A DNA stretch of 64,000 nucleotides from Athripsodes cinereus (GCA_947579605.1 OX388310.1:4092001-4156000); one strand, 5' to 3'. Shown: positions 35,017-45,725, counted from the stretch's first letter. A program made the numbers and translations. Notes: generated from the letters alone by a model not told the origin.

Positions 35017-36246
35017 TATTCTTCTGCGAATTACTTCAGTCACCGTCGTATCTTCGTTGTGTTAAAATCACGTTGGTTTCTAGCGTATTCTATAGTCACA
35101 TTGTTGTTGTTTTCTCGTGTCTACAACCACGCCGCGTCCCTTGTGTGTGTAGTGTTATTCTTCTGCGAATTACTTCAGTCACCGTCGTATCTTCGTTGTG
35201 TTAAAATCACGTTGGTTTCTAGCGTATTCTATAGTCACATTGTTGTTGTTTTCTCGTGTCTACAACCACGCCGCGTCCCTTGTGTGTGTAGTGTTATTCT
35301 TCTGCGAATTACTTCAGTCACCGTCGTATCTTCGTTGTGTTAAAATCACGTTGGTTTCTAGCGTATTCTATAGTCACATTGTTGTTGTTTTCTCGTGTCT
35401 ACAACCACGCCGCGTCCCTTGTGTGTGTAGTGTTATTCTTCTGCGAATTACTTCAGTCACCGTCGTATCTTCGTTGTGTTAAAATCACGTTGGTTTCTAG
35501 CGTATTCTATAGTCACATTGTTGTTGTTTTCTCGTGTCTACAACCACGCCGCGTCCCTTGTGTGTGTAGTGTTATTCTTCTGCGAATTACTTCAGTCACC
35601 GTCGTATCTTCGTTGTGTTAAAATCACGTTGGTTTCTAGCGTATTCTATAGTCACATTGTTGTTGTTTTCTCGTGTCTACAACCACGCCGCGTCCCTTGT
35701 GTGTGTAGTGTTATTCTTCTGCGAATTACTTCAGTCACCGTCGTATCTTCGTTGTGTTAAAATCACGTTGGTTTCTAGCGTATTCTATAGTCACATTGTT
35801 GTTGTTTTCTCGTGTCTACAACCACGCCGCGTCCCTTGTGTGTGTAGTGTTATTCTTCTGCGAATTACTTCAGTCACCGTCGTATCTTCGTTGTGTTAAA
35901 ATCACGTTGGTTTCTAGCGTATTCTATAGTCACATTGTTGTTGTTTTCTCGTGTCTACAACCACGCCGCGTCCCTTGTGTGTGTAGTGTTATTCTTCTGC
36001 GAATTACTTCAGTCACCGTCGTATCTTCGTTGTGTTAAAATCACGTTGGTTTCTAGCGTATTCTATAGTCACATTGTTGTTGTTTTCTCGTGTCTACAAC
36101 CACGCCGCGTCCCTTGTGTGTGTAGTGTTATTCTTCTGCGAATTACTTCAGTCACCGTCGTATCTTCGTTGTGTTAAAATCACGTTGGTTTCTAGCGTAT
36201 TCTATAGTCACATTGTTGTTGTTTTCTCGTGTCTACAACCACGCCG
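35017..36246 (+). repeat. 139-bp tandem monomer array (5' leader of the RTE element)
   Basis: Eight full copies start at 35017, 35156, 35295, 35434, 35573, 35712, 35851 and 35990, and a ninth of 118 bp ends at 36246. The copies look identical by eye. The unit is CpG-richer than the surroundings and contains no ATG on the plus strand. Each unit holds TTCAGTCACC, whose TCAGTC fits the arthropod initiator consensus TCAKTY. By analogy with the monomers of mouse L1 the array may be the promoter. That is inference. Copy number could be affected by assembly. Confidence 0.95.
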
Positions 36247-36441
36247 GCCCGCAGGGCCACTTCTTAGACGACACACGACCTTGACTAACTTTGGTGGAGG
36301 TTTTTACTTTTCTTTTCTTTTTATCCAATATTTTTAAGTTACTTGTAAGTTTTGGTGTTGGGTTACAGGGTGGTGGATTTTTCGTATTCCTTTGCGGTGG
36401 GGGGTAAAATGTAAGACAATAGGTAGTACGCTTTGACGCAT
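36247..36441 (+). promoter_or_regulatory. unique 5' leader with a start-stop codon pair
   Basis: It separates the last partial monomer from the main ATG. The only ATG in the whole 1.4-kb leader is at 36409, directly followed by TAA (36412-36414), 28 nt before the main start. Such minimal upstream frames can slow or recycle ribosomes; that role here is inference. Confidence 0.6.
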
Positions 36442-39400
36442 ATGGCAGCGATGAGGCTTTCCATCCATCATGCCGCGTCAAAGTGGGTGAAGGGCACAAA
36501 GAGGAGAGCGGAATGCAGGGTGGGAGTTTTGAATGTGAGAGGAGGGATGGTAAGAAAGACGGACGAAATTTTAGAGATGATGAATGATAAGTATTTGGAT
36601 GTTTTGTGTGTCTGCGAAACGAAGAGGAAAGGGTGTGGTATTAAAGAAAGTGATGGAAGGATCGAGTTGTGGTCTGGTGTTCCAGATACACAACACGCAT
36701 GTCAAGGTGTGGGTGCTTTTTTATCGGAAAGAATGAGCGAATGTATGAAAGGGTATGAATGTGTAAGTTCCAGGCTAATCTGGATCCGTTTCAAAGTGGG
36801 GATGACTAGGATCTTACTCATAGTTGGGTATGGTCCTGGGAACGATGCCATAGAGACGGAAAAGGAAGAGTTCTGGAATGGCGTGAGAAAGATTGCAGAA
36901 GATAAAAAAGAAAATGAAAGATTGATCTTGGCAGGTGATTTGAATGGATGGGTGGGTGTTAGGAGGAATGAACTTGAAAGTGTTTTGGGAATGAATGGAG
37001 ACAGTAGAGTGAACGATAATGGCAAAAGAATAATTGACGTGTGCTTGGAGATGGACCTCTTTGTGGCGAATACCTTTTTCGCCCACAAGGAGATCCACAT
37101 GTATACCTGGGAGAGAGGGAATGAAAGATCGATGATTGACCTCGTGTGTGTGGACTCTCGTCTCAGGAAGGCGACCACGGATACTAGAGTGTATCGAGGC
37201 GCTGAGCTGGAGACGGATCATTTTCTTGTCGTCTCAAGAATAAATCTATTCTCCGGTTGGCGTTCGAGAACACAAAAGCCCACGCCATCTATGAGATTGA
37301 GAGTCGAAAAACTGAAAGATGAGAGTGTAAAGAATGAATATGTAAAAACTGTGAATGAGAAGCTGAGTGCGAACGAAAAGAATGATCTAACGATGAATGA
37401 AAGGTGGGATGTCTTAAAAAGTGTGCTTGTAGGAAGTGCAAAAGAAACATGTGGTGAAGCTAAAGTTGGACGTAAGAAAGGCGATGCATGGTGGGATAAT
37501 GATGTGAAAGAAGCTACAGATAAGAAGAAGAATGCTTGGAAAGACTTACTGAGTGTGAAACAGTGTGACACATGTGAAAAAGAGCGAAAGAAAGAAGTTT
37601 ACAAGACATGCAAGAAGGAAGTGCGTGAAGTTGTGAAAATGAAGAAAAAAATGCTTGAAGATGAAGAATGTAAGAAATTGTCTACGTATGCGAGTGAAAA
37701 TATGAAGATTTTTTGGAAGGAAGTAAAACGAAAGAGGACGGGTTCAAGTGTGAACAGTATGAAAGGGATAAAAGACAAGGATGGATGTGTGTTAGTGAAT
37801 GATGAATGTGTGTTACGGAGATGGAAGGAATATTTCGAAGATCTGTTTGAATGTGATGGTACAAATGCAAATGAGTATGACGACAGTGAAAGCAGTGTGA
37901 ATGAAAACGATATGATAGACATGAATGAGATTATGAATGCATTAAAAAGAGCGAAGTGCGGTAAAGCTGTAGGGTATGATTGTGTTGCCGTTGAGCTCAT
38001 CAAGTCTGGTGGACCGGGGGTTCTCGCGTGGTGTTTGGAGCTTTTCAACGATTGTTGGAGAGAAGGTGTTACTCCAGAGGATTGGAGGAGGGCTATCATC
38101 TGCCCCCTGTACAAAGGGAAAGGCTCTAGACTTGAATGCGGGAGTTATCGGGCTATTAGCTTGCTGAGCTCAATAGGGAAACTGTATGGTAGAATTTTGA
38201 TTGAGAGAGTACGAAAGATAACTGAGTGTAAGATATGGGATGCGCAAGGAGCTTTTTTGAATGGCAGAGGGTGCACCGATCAGATCTTCTCCCTGCGAAT
38301 GGTTATAGAGAAGTTTCTGGGTAAACACCAGAGGCTTTTTTGTGCGTTCGTGGATCTGGAGAAAGCATATGATCGAGTGGACCGTGAAAGGTTATGGCGC
38401 GTGTTGTCGGAGTATGGGGTGAGCAGCCGGTTGATCCGCGCAATATCTTCACTTTACGTGGGAAGCTCCGCTTGCGTGAGGGTAAATAACACTCTCTCGG
38501 AGTGGTTTGTCCTCACCAAAGGAGTGAAGCAAGGTTGTGTCATGTCTCCGTGGCTGTTCAACCTATTCTTCGACTACTGTATGCGACCTGTGAAAGAGAT
38601 GGATGTTGGTGTTGAGCTGAATGGGTTTCGGGTGAATGCATTGATGTACGCAGACGATTTGGTGTTAATGGCTGAGAGTGAAAGGGACTTACAAGAGATT
38701 GTTACGTGTGTGTATGATAGTTGCAATTTGAATGGTTTGAAAATGAATGTTATGAAGACGAAAGTTCTTGTTTTTGAAAGAGAGAATGAAAAAATGATTT
38801 GCGAGATTAAAGTTGGTGACGAATGTTTGGAGCAAGTAAGTGAGTATGTATATTTGGGAAGTATGTTTACGAGGGATGGAAGATGCGATGGGGACATTGA
38901 AAGAAGGAAAGTGGCCGGTGCTAGAGTAAACGGTGCACTTCGACCCATTGTCAGCAATGACAATGTGTCGAACATGGCTAAAATGCTGGTGCACAATACC
39001 ATTCTGGTACCGTCACTTACGTATGCAAGCGAGACATGGACGTGGTTGAAGAAGGACGAAAGTGGAATAAATGCAGTAGAGATGCGATCGTTGAGAAGAA
39101 TGGTTGGTAAAACGCTGCGTGATAGAGTGAAGAATGAGGATATTAGAAGAATGAGCGGATGCAAGAAGAGTGTTGTGGACAGAATGCGCGTGAATAAACT
39201 ACGGTGGTTTGGGCATGTTGAACGAATGAACGAGGTAAGAATGACAAAGAGGATATACTTATCTGAAAGAAAGGGTGTGAGGAAACGCGGGCGTCCGAGA
39301 ACCACGTGGCTTGATCACGTGGATCAAATTCTCAAGGACGGCCGCGTGTTGAGTAAGAGGAACCGACGTGCGTGTATGAGGAACTGTATGAATGTGGAGG

Positions 39401-39477
39401 AAGCGAAGGAAGTGTGTAAAGATAGATCTGTTTGGCGTTCCGTTCTCTCTGCCTACCCCACTTGGGACATGGCGTGA
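36442..39477 (+). CDS. RTE endonuclease / reverse transcriptase
   Basis: A single polyprotein of 1011 residues that nicks the target and reverse-transcribes the element RNA from the nick (target-primed reverse transcription). ATG 36442 is the first in-frame start after TAG 36424-36426. APE endonuclease (about 25-265): LNVRGG with Asn31, CETKRKG with Glu59, GYGPGND, GDLNGWVG with Asp166 and Asn168, MIDLV with Asp233, and TDH with His260. A lysine-rich linker follows (about 270-470). Reverse transcriptase (about 500-800): CPLYKGKG, GRGCTDQIFSLR, AFVDLEKAYD with Asp638, KGVKQGCVMSPWLF, MYADDLVLM with Tyr736 and Asp738-Asp739, and YLGSMFT. The C-terminal tail has LRWFGHVERMN and RKRGRPRTTW, as in other RTE-like proteins, with no RNase H or zinc knuckle seen. 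All catalytic residues are present with no stop or frameshift, so it is probably active or recently so. The frame is much GC-richer than its flanks. Confidence 0.95.
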   Translation: MAAMRLSIHHAASKWVKGTKRRAECRVGVLNVRGGMVRKTDEILEMMNDKYLDVLCVCETKRKGCGIKESDGRIELWSGVPDTQHACQGVGAFLSERMSECMKGYECVSSRLIWIRFKVGMTRILLIVGYGPGNDAIETEKEEFWNGVRKIAEDKKENERLILAGDLNGWVGVRRNELESVLGMNGDSRVNDNGKRIIDVCLEMDLFVANTFFAHKEIHMYTWERGNERSMIDLVCVDSRLRKATTDTRVYRGAELETDHFLVVSRINLFSGWRSRTQKPTPSMRLRVEKLKDESVKNEYVKTVNEKLSANEKNDLTMNERWDVLKSVLVGSAKETCGEAKVGRKKGDAWWDNDVKEATDKKKNAWKDLLSVKQCDTCEKERKKEVYKTCKKEVREVVKMKKKMLEDEECKKLSTYASENMKIFWKEVKRKRTGSSVNSMKGIKDKDGCVLVNDECVLRRWKEYFEDLFECDGTNANEYDDSESSVNENDMIDMNEIMNALKRAKCGKAVGYDCVAVELIKSGGPGVLAWCLELFNDCWREGVTPEDWRRAIICPLYKGKGSRLECGSYRAISLLSSIGKLYGRILIERVRKITECKIWDAQGAFLNGRGCTDQIFSLRMVIEKFLGKHQRLFCAFVDLEKAYDRVDRERLWRVLSEYGVSSRLIRAISSLYVGSSACVRVNNTLSEWFVLTKGVKQGCVMSPWLFNLFFDYCMRPVKEMDVGVELNGFRVNALMYADDLVLMAESERDLQEIVTCVYDSCNLNGLKMNVMKTKVLVFERENEKMICEIKVGDECLEQVSEYVYLGSMFTRDGRCDGDIERRKVAGARVNGALRPIVSNDNVSNMAKMLVHNTILVPSLTYASETWTWLKKDESGINAVEMRSLRRMVGKTLRDRVKNEDIRRMSGCKKSVVDRMRVNKLRWFGHVERMNEVRMTKRIYLSERKGVRKRGRPRTTWLDHVDQILKDGRVLSKRNRRACMRNCMNVEEAKEVCKDRSVWRSVLSAYPTWDMA

Positions 39478-39505
39478 GGGTATAGTATAGTATAGTATTA
39501 ATCTC

Positions 39506-41230
39506 GGCTTCCCTCAAGGAAATACTCATCATATTGAACAACTGTCACTGCTCGATCAAAGTAGATTATATAATGTTATAAAAAATTTGACATACTTGAA
39601 ATTAACTTGCTACTTATGACAACAATAAATCATCTTTCTATAATTATTTTTGATCAGGTTTACGTTTATTTTGAATAACTTCACGTAAATGCATGCAAAA
39701 AACGCAGTTGTTTTTATTTTACCACTTTCTAAAAACTGAGTGGACTGTTTTAATGTAGGTTATTTAAAAGATCTACGTAATAATACAAAGTTCATTTTCA
39801 GAAAGAAAAGGAAAAACAGATGGTCTAAGAAGTATATATCACTGAATTATTAAAAAGAAGCAAAACTGTATATACTTACCTATGTATGTTCGTACTAAAT
39901 AAAACCATATTCGTTTTATCCAACACATATTCAACCTTTTCAATATAGTAATGAAAGTATTTTTAGTCTGTCAAAGTTCACCAAAAATCTGTGAGAAAAT
40001 TTGAATGTGCGGCGATCGAAAATACTATAAATAACATAAGTTGCTACGCCGAGAAGGCATTTTTTTTAAATGAGATAAAAATTCATTACAAAGAATATTA
40101 CACATCCATCGTCGAAAGACTAGGAATTCAGGTAATTTGTTTATTTATTTATTCTTTTTGCACGTTATCATTTTATAACAGTGTAAACAAAATAATACAA
40201 AATTTAAAATAATAAATAAAACAATACAAAATTTAAAATACGCACTTGGACGATATGCAGACGATATGAAGATACGAGATTATTACTATAACATGAATTT
40301 TTCTTCCATCTAACCACGGTATTGTCAACCGTCATACTTTGATTTTTCATAGATGATATTTTTAAAAATAATGCATATTCATTTTTACAATCGTACATTT
40401 GTGAAATGTTCGACAGTATTTTTTTGATTTTTTGAAAATACACTTGAAATCAAGAAAAATATTTTTCTATACATAATAAAAAAATACACAAGAACGGACA
40501 CCAAGATTTAGGCTATGATTGAAGTCAAGTAAGTAGATAATATTATGCGTGTACGATGTTTTGAAGTGTACTGTACTCTTTGTATGAATGACGTCAACAC
40601 CATAATATTACTATTAAATATTGTATAACACAATATACCACGTAATTTAGTAAAAGACAATATTATGACTGAAATATTCTAATTTTAGATTTCACTAAAA
40701 GGGTAACAACGTTAGTGGGTATAGCTTTTGACATGACATGTTTCTATTTATACTTATTTACAATAAAACTTAGCAAATAATATAAGATAATTTTGTTGAT
40801 GTTGTGGTTGATGGTCTAATGTTAAAGTCTCGTAATTATAAACAGTATGGTCATGTTTCGAATCTTGCTGTTGACTTGCTTCACCTCTGCGACAAATGTT
40901 TATTTATTTATTTAGTTGCTATAAATAACAATATTACGATAAACTGACCCCCTGTGAATTAATATTGTGACTTATGTATGTACTTAATTTTTAACATGTT
41001 TTTAATTATAACAATGCAATGCGCAGAAAAAGATAAAATAAATAAATAATACTACTTAAAGTTTGAAAAAATAATAATTATTAAACATTGAAAACAAAAT
41101 TGCAGTTATATTAAATGTATTCATGAAATTCAAGTGTAAAATATTATTTCAATATATGCCTACATATTTGAATTTATTATTTGGTTTTGGTGATGTAGTA
41201 TTAAGGTGTACTTTTGGTTCATTTTAAGTC
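39506..41230. other. AT-rich DNA, no feature seen
   Basis: The open frames here are short and AT-driven. No family end recognised. Confidence 0.5.
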
Positions 41231-41234
41231 CAAA

Positions 41235-41480
41235 TACTATACTACACCATCACGGCATATCCCACAAGTGGGGTAGCCAGCATAATATCTGTATGTAATA
41301 AAATGCAAGCTGTCCTCTCCGTGCCAAAAATAAAAAAAAATCTGGGTGGGTGGTAAACCTCATCTCTGAATTGAAGATGTGAAATACCTGTTTTTTACAG
41401 GACAGTTAAAAACTAACAGAAAAGAGTTGGAAACGAATTGTTTGCTGCGTGCTCTAAACGTTGAATAAAAAAAAAACACA
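41235..41480 (-). repeat. family C repeat, near full length
   Basis: The best full-length example: the reverse of the TAGTAG tail (CTATACTACACCATCACGGC), GTGGGGTAGCCAGC, CCTCTCCGTGCCAAAA, GGTGGTAAACCTCATC, ACAGGACAGTTAAAA, GAAACGAATTGTTTGCTGCG. About 240 bp, non-coding. Confidence 0.8.
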
Positions 41481-41839
41481 AAGGGTAAAATTCTGCTTCC
41501 GCATCTCTTACATATATAAGTCAGTCACTAAATATGCGCGAGATATTGAGATGCCATAACTTTTTAAAATCGGATAGCTTCCAGTAATCACAACCTCGAT
41601 ACGAGGGGAAAGTTTTAATTCATTCCAAACCCACTTCGTATTCTTGGGACGACTAGATTTTATAATCTAGTTCTCATGTTTCTTAAACAAGATATTTTCC
41701 CCATAGAAGTTGTTCGTCTTTCCATCCAAGTTAATATAACGAGTGACTTGCATTCAGAGAGGTAAATAATTCACACGTTCATATATATTATATTTGAGTT
41801 CAGTCGTGTGCAAGTTTGTTTATTTTATTTATTAATCTT

Positions 41840-41998
41840 AAACGTCATGAAGATCTATCCTCACATAGTTCTTTCGCTTTCTCTTTAATCATCTAGTTTC
41901 TATTACTTAACATGCGTCCACCCATGAGAATTTGATCAACGTGGTCAAGTCACGTAGTTCTTGAACATCCGCGCTTTCTCATGCTTCCTCTTAAAGAT
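41840..41998 (-). pseudogene. degraded RTE 3' stub (family A)
   Basis: The reverse strand contains counterparts of RKRGRPRTTW..HVDQILKDG and the KEAKELCEDR end. Several stops, and it lacks the tail. Confidence 0.68.
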
Positions 41999-42051
41999 AA
42001 ATACAGCTTTTTGTTATTATTTCATCATACCTTTGCAACAAATGACAAATA

Positions 42052-42215
42052 ATCCGGGTTAGTTGGAAGACATTGCATTCTAGCGATAAACTCGCCCTCT
42101 GTACATTGAATTGAATAACAGATATTTTTATGATACTTTGTATTGATTTGAAATATTGTAACCAATGTACAGTGAAGAATAAAATAAATAAATAAAATAA
42201 ATAATATAAAATAAA
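42052..42215 (+). mobile_element. LINE 3' end (family E)
   Basis: GGGTTAGTTGGAAGACATTG, CGATAAACTCGCCCTCTGTA, TGTACAGTGAAGAATAAAAT and an AAATAAATAAA tail. 3' UTR only. Confidence 0.78.
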
Positions 42216-42479
42216 ATGTAATTTACTATTTGTTTGCATATTATGAAAGTTCGTTTAATTAATACCAGAATCTAATTTACATTAAATATAGAAACAGACA
42301 CCACATTAGTAAGTTACGTTTTGTATGGTTAGTCCACGTATGCAGATGTTGAAATGAATAGCCTTTTTGTAAACGAGAAAATGGTAAGCAAAAAGCAAAC
42401 GTATCTAAATTAGACTGGCCTAAAGCTTAGCGTTTTTATGTACGTATGAACTTTCCCATTTTTTTAAATAAATGAATGA

Positions 42480-42850
42480 ATTAAAATTAAATGTTTAGAA
42501 TATTTACTATTTTTTTTTTATTGTTTAACCGGATTTGAGTGCAGATGACATAACCAATCAGATATCTCGATTGGAAAACCATGTTTACACAATGTAACAT
42601 TGCGCAAAATGTAATCGGAAGAAGTGAGAAAGATGTCCCAACGCTTTCGAATTGGCTCTAGGCTGGCTTATAAGAAATCCCAAAAAGATGGTTGCTTCTA
42701 TGGTTTAAATAATATATGGTTTCTCGATTGGTGGACCTTACATAATGACAGTGAGAATGTGTAAAATTGGTGAACGTTGTCCATGAACACCGAAAATGAT
42801 CACTCAAGCCAGCCTAGAGCCAATTCGCATGCGCTAAGATATTGTAAAGT
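42480..42850. repeat. family D, two copies in inverted order
   Basis: A minus copy (42480-42672, ending TTCGAATTGGCTCTAGGCTG) faces a plus copy (42680-42850, ending GCCAGCCTAGAGCCAATTCG). The minus copy shows the intact junction GCAGATGACATAACCAATCA, which serves as the empty site for the small insertion at 46028. Confidence 0.78.
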
Positions 42851-42941
42851 AATTTAAGTAATAAATAGAAATAATGCAACCCTCCTCGAAGCACGAGTCA
42901 CACTCTTTTCGAGGTTGAATAAAATATATGTATAGATAATA

Positions 42942-44038
42942 TGAATGAATGAATGAATATTTATTTTCCAGGAAAAAATAACAATAAAGTAATGAAGTAC
43001 ATACTACGTTATAAAATAAAGTATAAGTAATCTGTATGGATATTATAAATCAATTAAATAGGTACACAATATACCTATATACATTAGAAAAATTAGAAAT
43101 ATATGAAAAGAATGGTGTGAAGAAAAAACTACATAAAATATTTAAACTGCAAAGGTAGATATTGTATAAGTTATAAGTATTACAATCAAAATAAGAAACA
43201 GGCCCATCAGACGCCCACCCTCCCAGCGAAGACACGCGGTTCTCAGCCGGGCCACATGTGGCCCGACCGAGCCCCACACGTCCCCGACCCTCGAGCGTGC
43301 GTCCTCTGAGTCTGCCGTCCTGGAAAATTATACCACCTCACTAGACGTAGTCTGTTCTGAGGTGGTAGACACCAAGGCAGCTTATTATATTTGAAAAAAA
43401 ATTTTAGAAATTTAAAAAATTAATAAATAAAAAGGAATAAATAAAATAAATAAATAAAAAGGTCCAATAACAATTAATAACAACAATAAAAGACCACGTG
43501 GTGATCATGACGAGGTGCTCCTTCAATATTTTAATATTGAACTACTGGAATTCAGTCATCTATCCACATTCAATAGCATGGAAGTGGATGTTATTCTGCC
43601 CGTCTTCTTCAACCATTCAACCATAAGTCTACTCAAGTTCTTTCCATTTCGTGAAATAAACTGCTGTATGCTTATCATGACTTTATTGTATAGTCTAGGC
43701 GCCAAGAAACAGTAATGCCTCTGGGCAAAGGTAGTCAGAAGATGCGGTGGTCTAAGCTGTTGTCGATTTCTTGTGCTGTGAACAAGTATGTAATCTGGTT
43801 GGAACGGTGAAGTGTTTCTGTGCAAGTACGTGATAATAATTTTCATGTAGAGCTGTCTGACATCCAACACTTCAGCCAAGTTATACAACTCTTCGGTTGA
43901 GTATCTGAACGGTTTTCGGTACATAACCTTTAAAATAGACCGTTGGACTCTCTCCAAAGGAGCCATAAGCGTAGCAGCCATTCCACCCCAGCCAATAATT
44001 CCATATTCTAGGGTACTTTGTGTAAGAGCATAGTATAC
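42942..44038 (-). mobile_element. 5'-truncated jockey/CR1-type LINE
   Basis: The minus strand opens at about 44038 with YALTQSTLEYGIIGWGG, continues through LERVQRSILKVMYRKPF and LNVDR, and stops at 43556. This is the C-terminal RT region after the catalytic motifs. A long 3' UTR follows (GC-rich at 43200-43400), then AATAAA (42960-42965, reversed) and a tail of four ATTC units (42942-42958). The endonuclease and the YADD region are missing. The assignment to a clade is tentative. Confidence 0.78.
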
Positions 44039-44149
44039 AGTTATACATAATGTACATAGTATACATAATGTAACATTTGTATAATATTGATAAGTATTTT
44101 AATAAATAAAAAAAAAAAAAATAAAAAAAAAAAAATATCTTTCTCACTT

Positions 44150-44225
44150 CTTCCGATTATATTTTTCACAACGTTACATTGTGAACACATGGTTCTCCAA
44201 TCTAGATATCTGATTAATTAAAATT
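44150..44225 (+). repeat. family D fragment
   Basis: CTTTCTCACTTCTTCCGATT, ACATTGTGAACACATGGTTC TCCAATC. Confidence 0.6.
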
Positions 44226-44579
44226 ATTTTTTGTAAAAAGCCAGGTATAAAAGTTAAGTCATGATAAACTTATTCTTTTAGTCAGAAATAAACTCCAGGA
44301 TAGACAGTATTACCCAAATTTATGATAGTATATAAAATATTTTCATTGCTTTTCCAAACAGCGTTGAAGTAATTTCATTAGTTTTTTCCGCGTAATTAAC
44401 TAAAGTTTTTAAATAAAACCCGTATTGTGTACTATTCCATGATGTGCACTCTCATAAAAAAGGAAAAAAGCTAAGGGTTTGTATTTTCATTTGAAAAGTT
44501 GTTCAATATATAAAACTCATCTATTTTGAGCTAACGATTGTAGAAAACACTTGATATTCGATTTATTTGATGTGTCGAT

Positions 44580-44775
44580 TTCCGGGTTCCGTCGGCCCGG
44601 GCGTCCCTCTTTCACAATACACCGTTCCTATGACAACGTTGTCAGAGCGCAGGGAATTTCGTGGAAAGAGGTGACGCAATTGGCGCAGAGACGCTCTGAA
44701 TGGAGGAGGCTGGTTTCTGCCCTGTGCTCCCGAGAGGAGCGTTGAGGGCGATGATGATGATAATGATGATTTTTA
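44580..44775 (+). pseudogene. RTE-type 3' stub with GAT-repeat tail
   Basis: The frame reads GFRRPGRPSFTIHRSYDNVV, SWKEVTQLAQRRSEWRRLV SALCSREER and a stop, then ATGATGATAATGATGAT. Very close to 15320 and 54690. Confidence 0.87.
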
Positions 44776-44899
44776 CTCACCACTTAACTTTATACGGAAT
44801 CTCAAATAGGTTTCGAAAAAAAGGATTGAATATTAAACAAAATTAATAAAACAAATGTTTAGGACGTGACAGTAAAAATTACGTGACAGTAAAAATTAT

Positions 44900-45045
44900 T
44901 GAGTTGGTAAACGTTAGCCATGGAATGTGATCACTAAAGCCAGCCTAAATATACGCTGTGAAGCCTTCTTCACTTGTTCCAATAAGATTTAGCACATTGT
45001 TGCATTGTGTAAAGATAGTTCTCGAACCGAGATATGCGATTGGTA
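44900..45045 (+). repeat. family D fragment
   Basis: GTTGGTAAACGTTAGCCATG through AAGCCAGCCTAAATATACGC and TTGCATTGTGTAAAGATAGT. Diverged. Confidence 0.6.
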
Positions 45046-45201
45046 ATATAGTAAAACGATTATCTAATGATTTCTGATAACTATTAGCAGACATGACGTA
45101 CGGAGCGTCTTCCGATAAAGTTAAATTGCTTTGATGAGTCAACGAGTTCATAAGTAATGAGGGTAAGTTTATATTACGATCAATTCAGAATCAGAGATCT
45201 G

Positions 45202-45307
45202 CGATATTGCATTTAATAAGTACTTACAGTTCCATATTCCTTATATTTTATCTACGATATTGCATTTAATAAGTACCTACAGTTCCATATTCCTTATATT
45301 TTATCTA
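45202..45307. repeat. 53-bp tandem duplication, two copies
   Basis: Units at 45202-45254 and 45255-45307 differ at about one position. They begin CGATATTGCATTTAATAAGT. Confidence 0.9.
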
Positions 45308-45639
45308 CAGTAACTCATCAAATTTAATTTGATGAAGTGTTGAAATGCTTAATTCTGCTATATTGTGTATAATCATTTATTTGTTTTATACTAGTAATTA
45401 TTTATGTGTAGAATCTATTTTTTTAATATTTTTTTTTTATATATCACATTCTACAACTTTTATTGAATTTCTGACTTTTATTTGTAACTTTGTGATTGTA
45501 TTGTCTCTTTAATTATTTATATAATCAGTAATTTTGATGTACCTAATTTATATAATTTATATTATTAATTCTTGACTTATTTCTTAAATGTACGATGTAT
45601 TAATGTGAATTTGTATTGTATATATACATATGTGTTTTG

Positions 45640-45725
45640 TAGTCTGTCTTATATTTAAACATGTAAAAGGCTTGCGCCGTATACAACTGTATAAATAAAT
45701 AAATAAAATAAATAAATAAAATTAT
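45640..45725 (+). repeat. LINE family F 3' end
   Basis: ATTTAAACATGTAAAAGGCT, TGCGCCGTATACAACTGTAT and AAATAAATAAATAAA tail. The T-rich 45340-45640 stretch before it may be its 3' UTR. Confidence 0.68.

Larger units (their letters stand above)
35017..39492 (+). mobile_element. full-length RTE-type non-LTR retrotransposon, intact
   Basis: The borders are set by a direct repeat TAGTATTAATCTC at 35004-35016 and 39493-39505. The first five bases may also belong to the tail, so the duplication is 8-13 bp. In order the element has a 139-bp monomer array (35017-36246), a unique leader (36247-36441), a single 1011-codon frame (36442-39477) and only about 15 nt before the next target copy, made of GGG and (TATAG)n. 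One protein with an APE endonuclease and RT, almost no 3' UTR and a short-repeat tail are RTE features. The uninterrupted frame and clean duplication indicate a recent insertion. Confidence 0.93.

Noticed and set aside
35017..36246. CRISPR array or host satellite
   Set aside because: There are no spacers, the unit is 139 bp in direct contact with itself, and the target-site duplication places the array inside a retrotransposon.
35198..36337. A ladder of 94-101 codon open frames repeating every 139 bp
   Set aside because: They begin with GTG, contain no ATG, run through two frames of the same monomer and recur only because the unit length is not a multiple of three. They are a by-product of the tandem array.
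38574..39305. A 243-codon antisense open frame over the RT C-terminus, and similar antisense frames at 36702-37221 and 37599-38114
   Set aside because: They mirror the codon structure of the sense frame, which has all the domain motifs. No domain is visible on the antisense strand.
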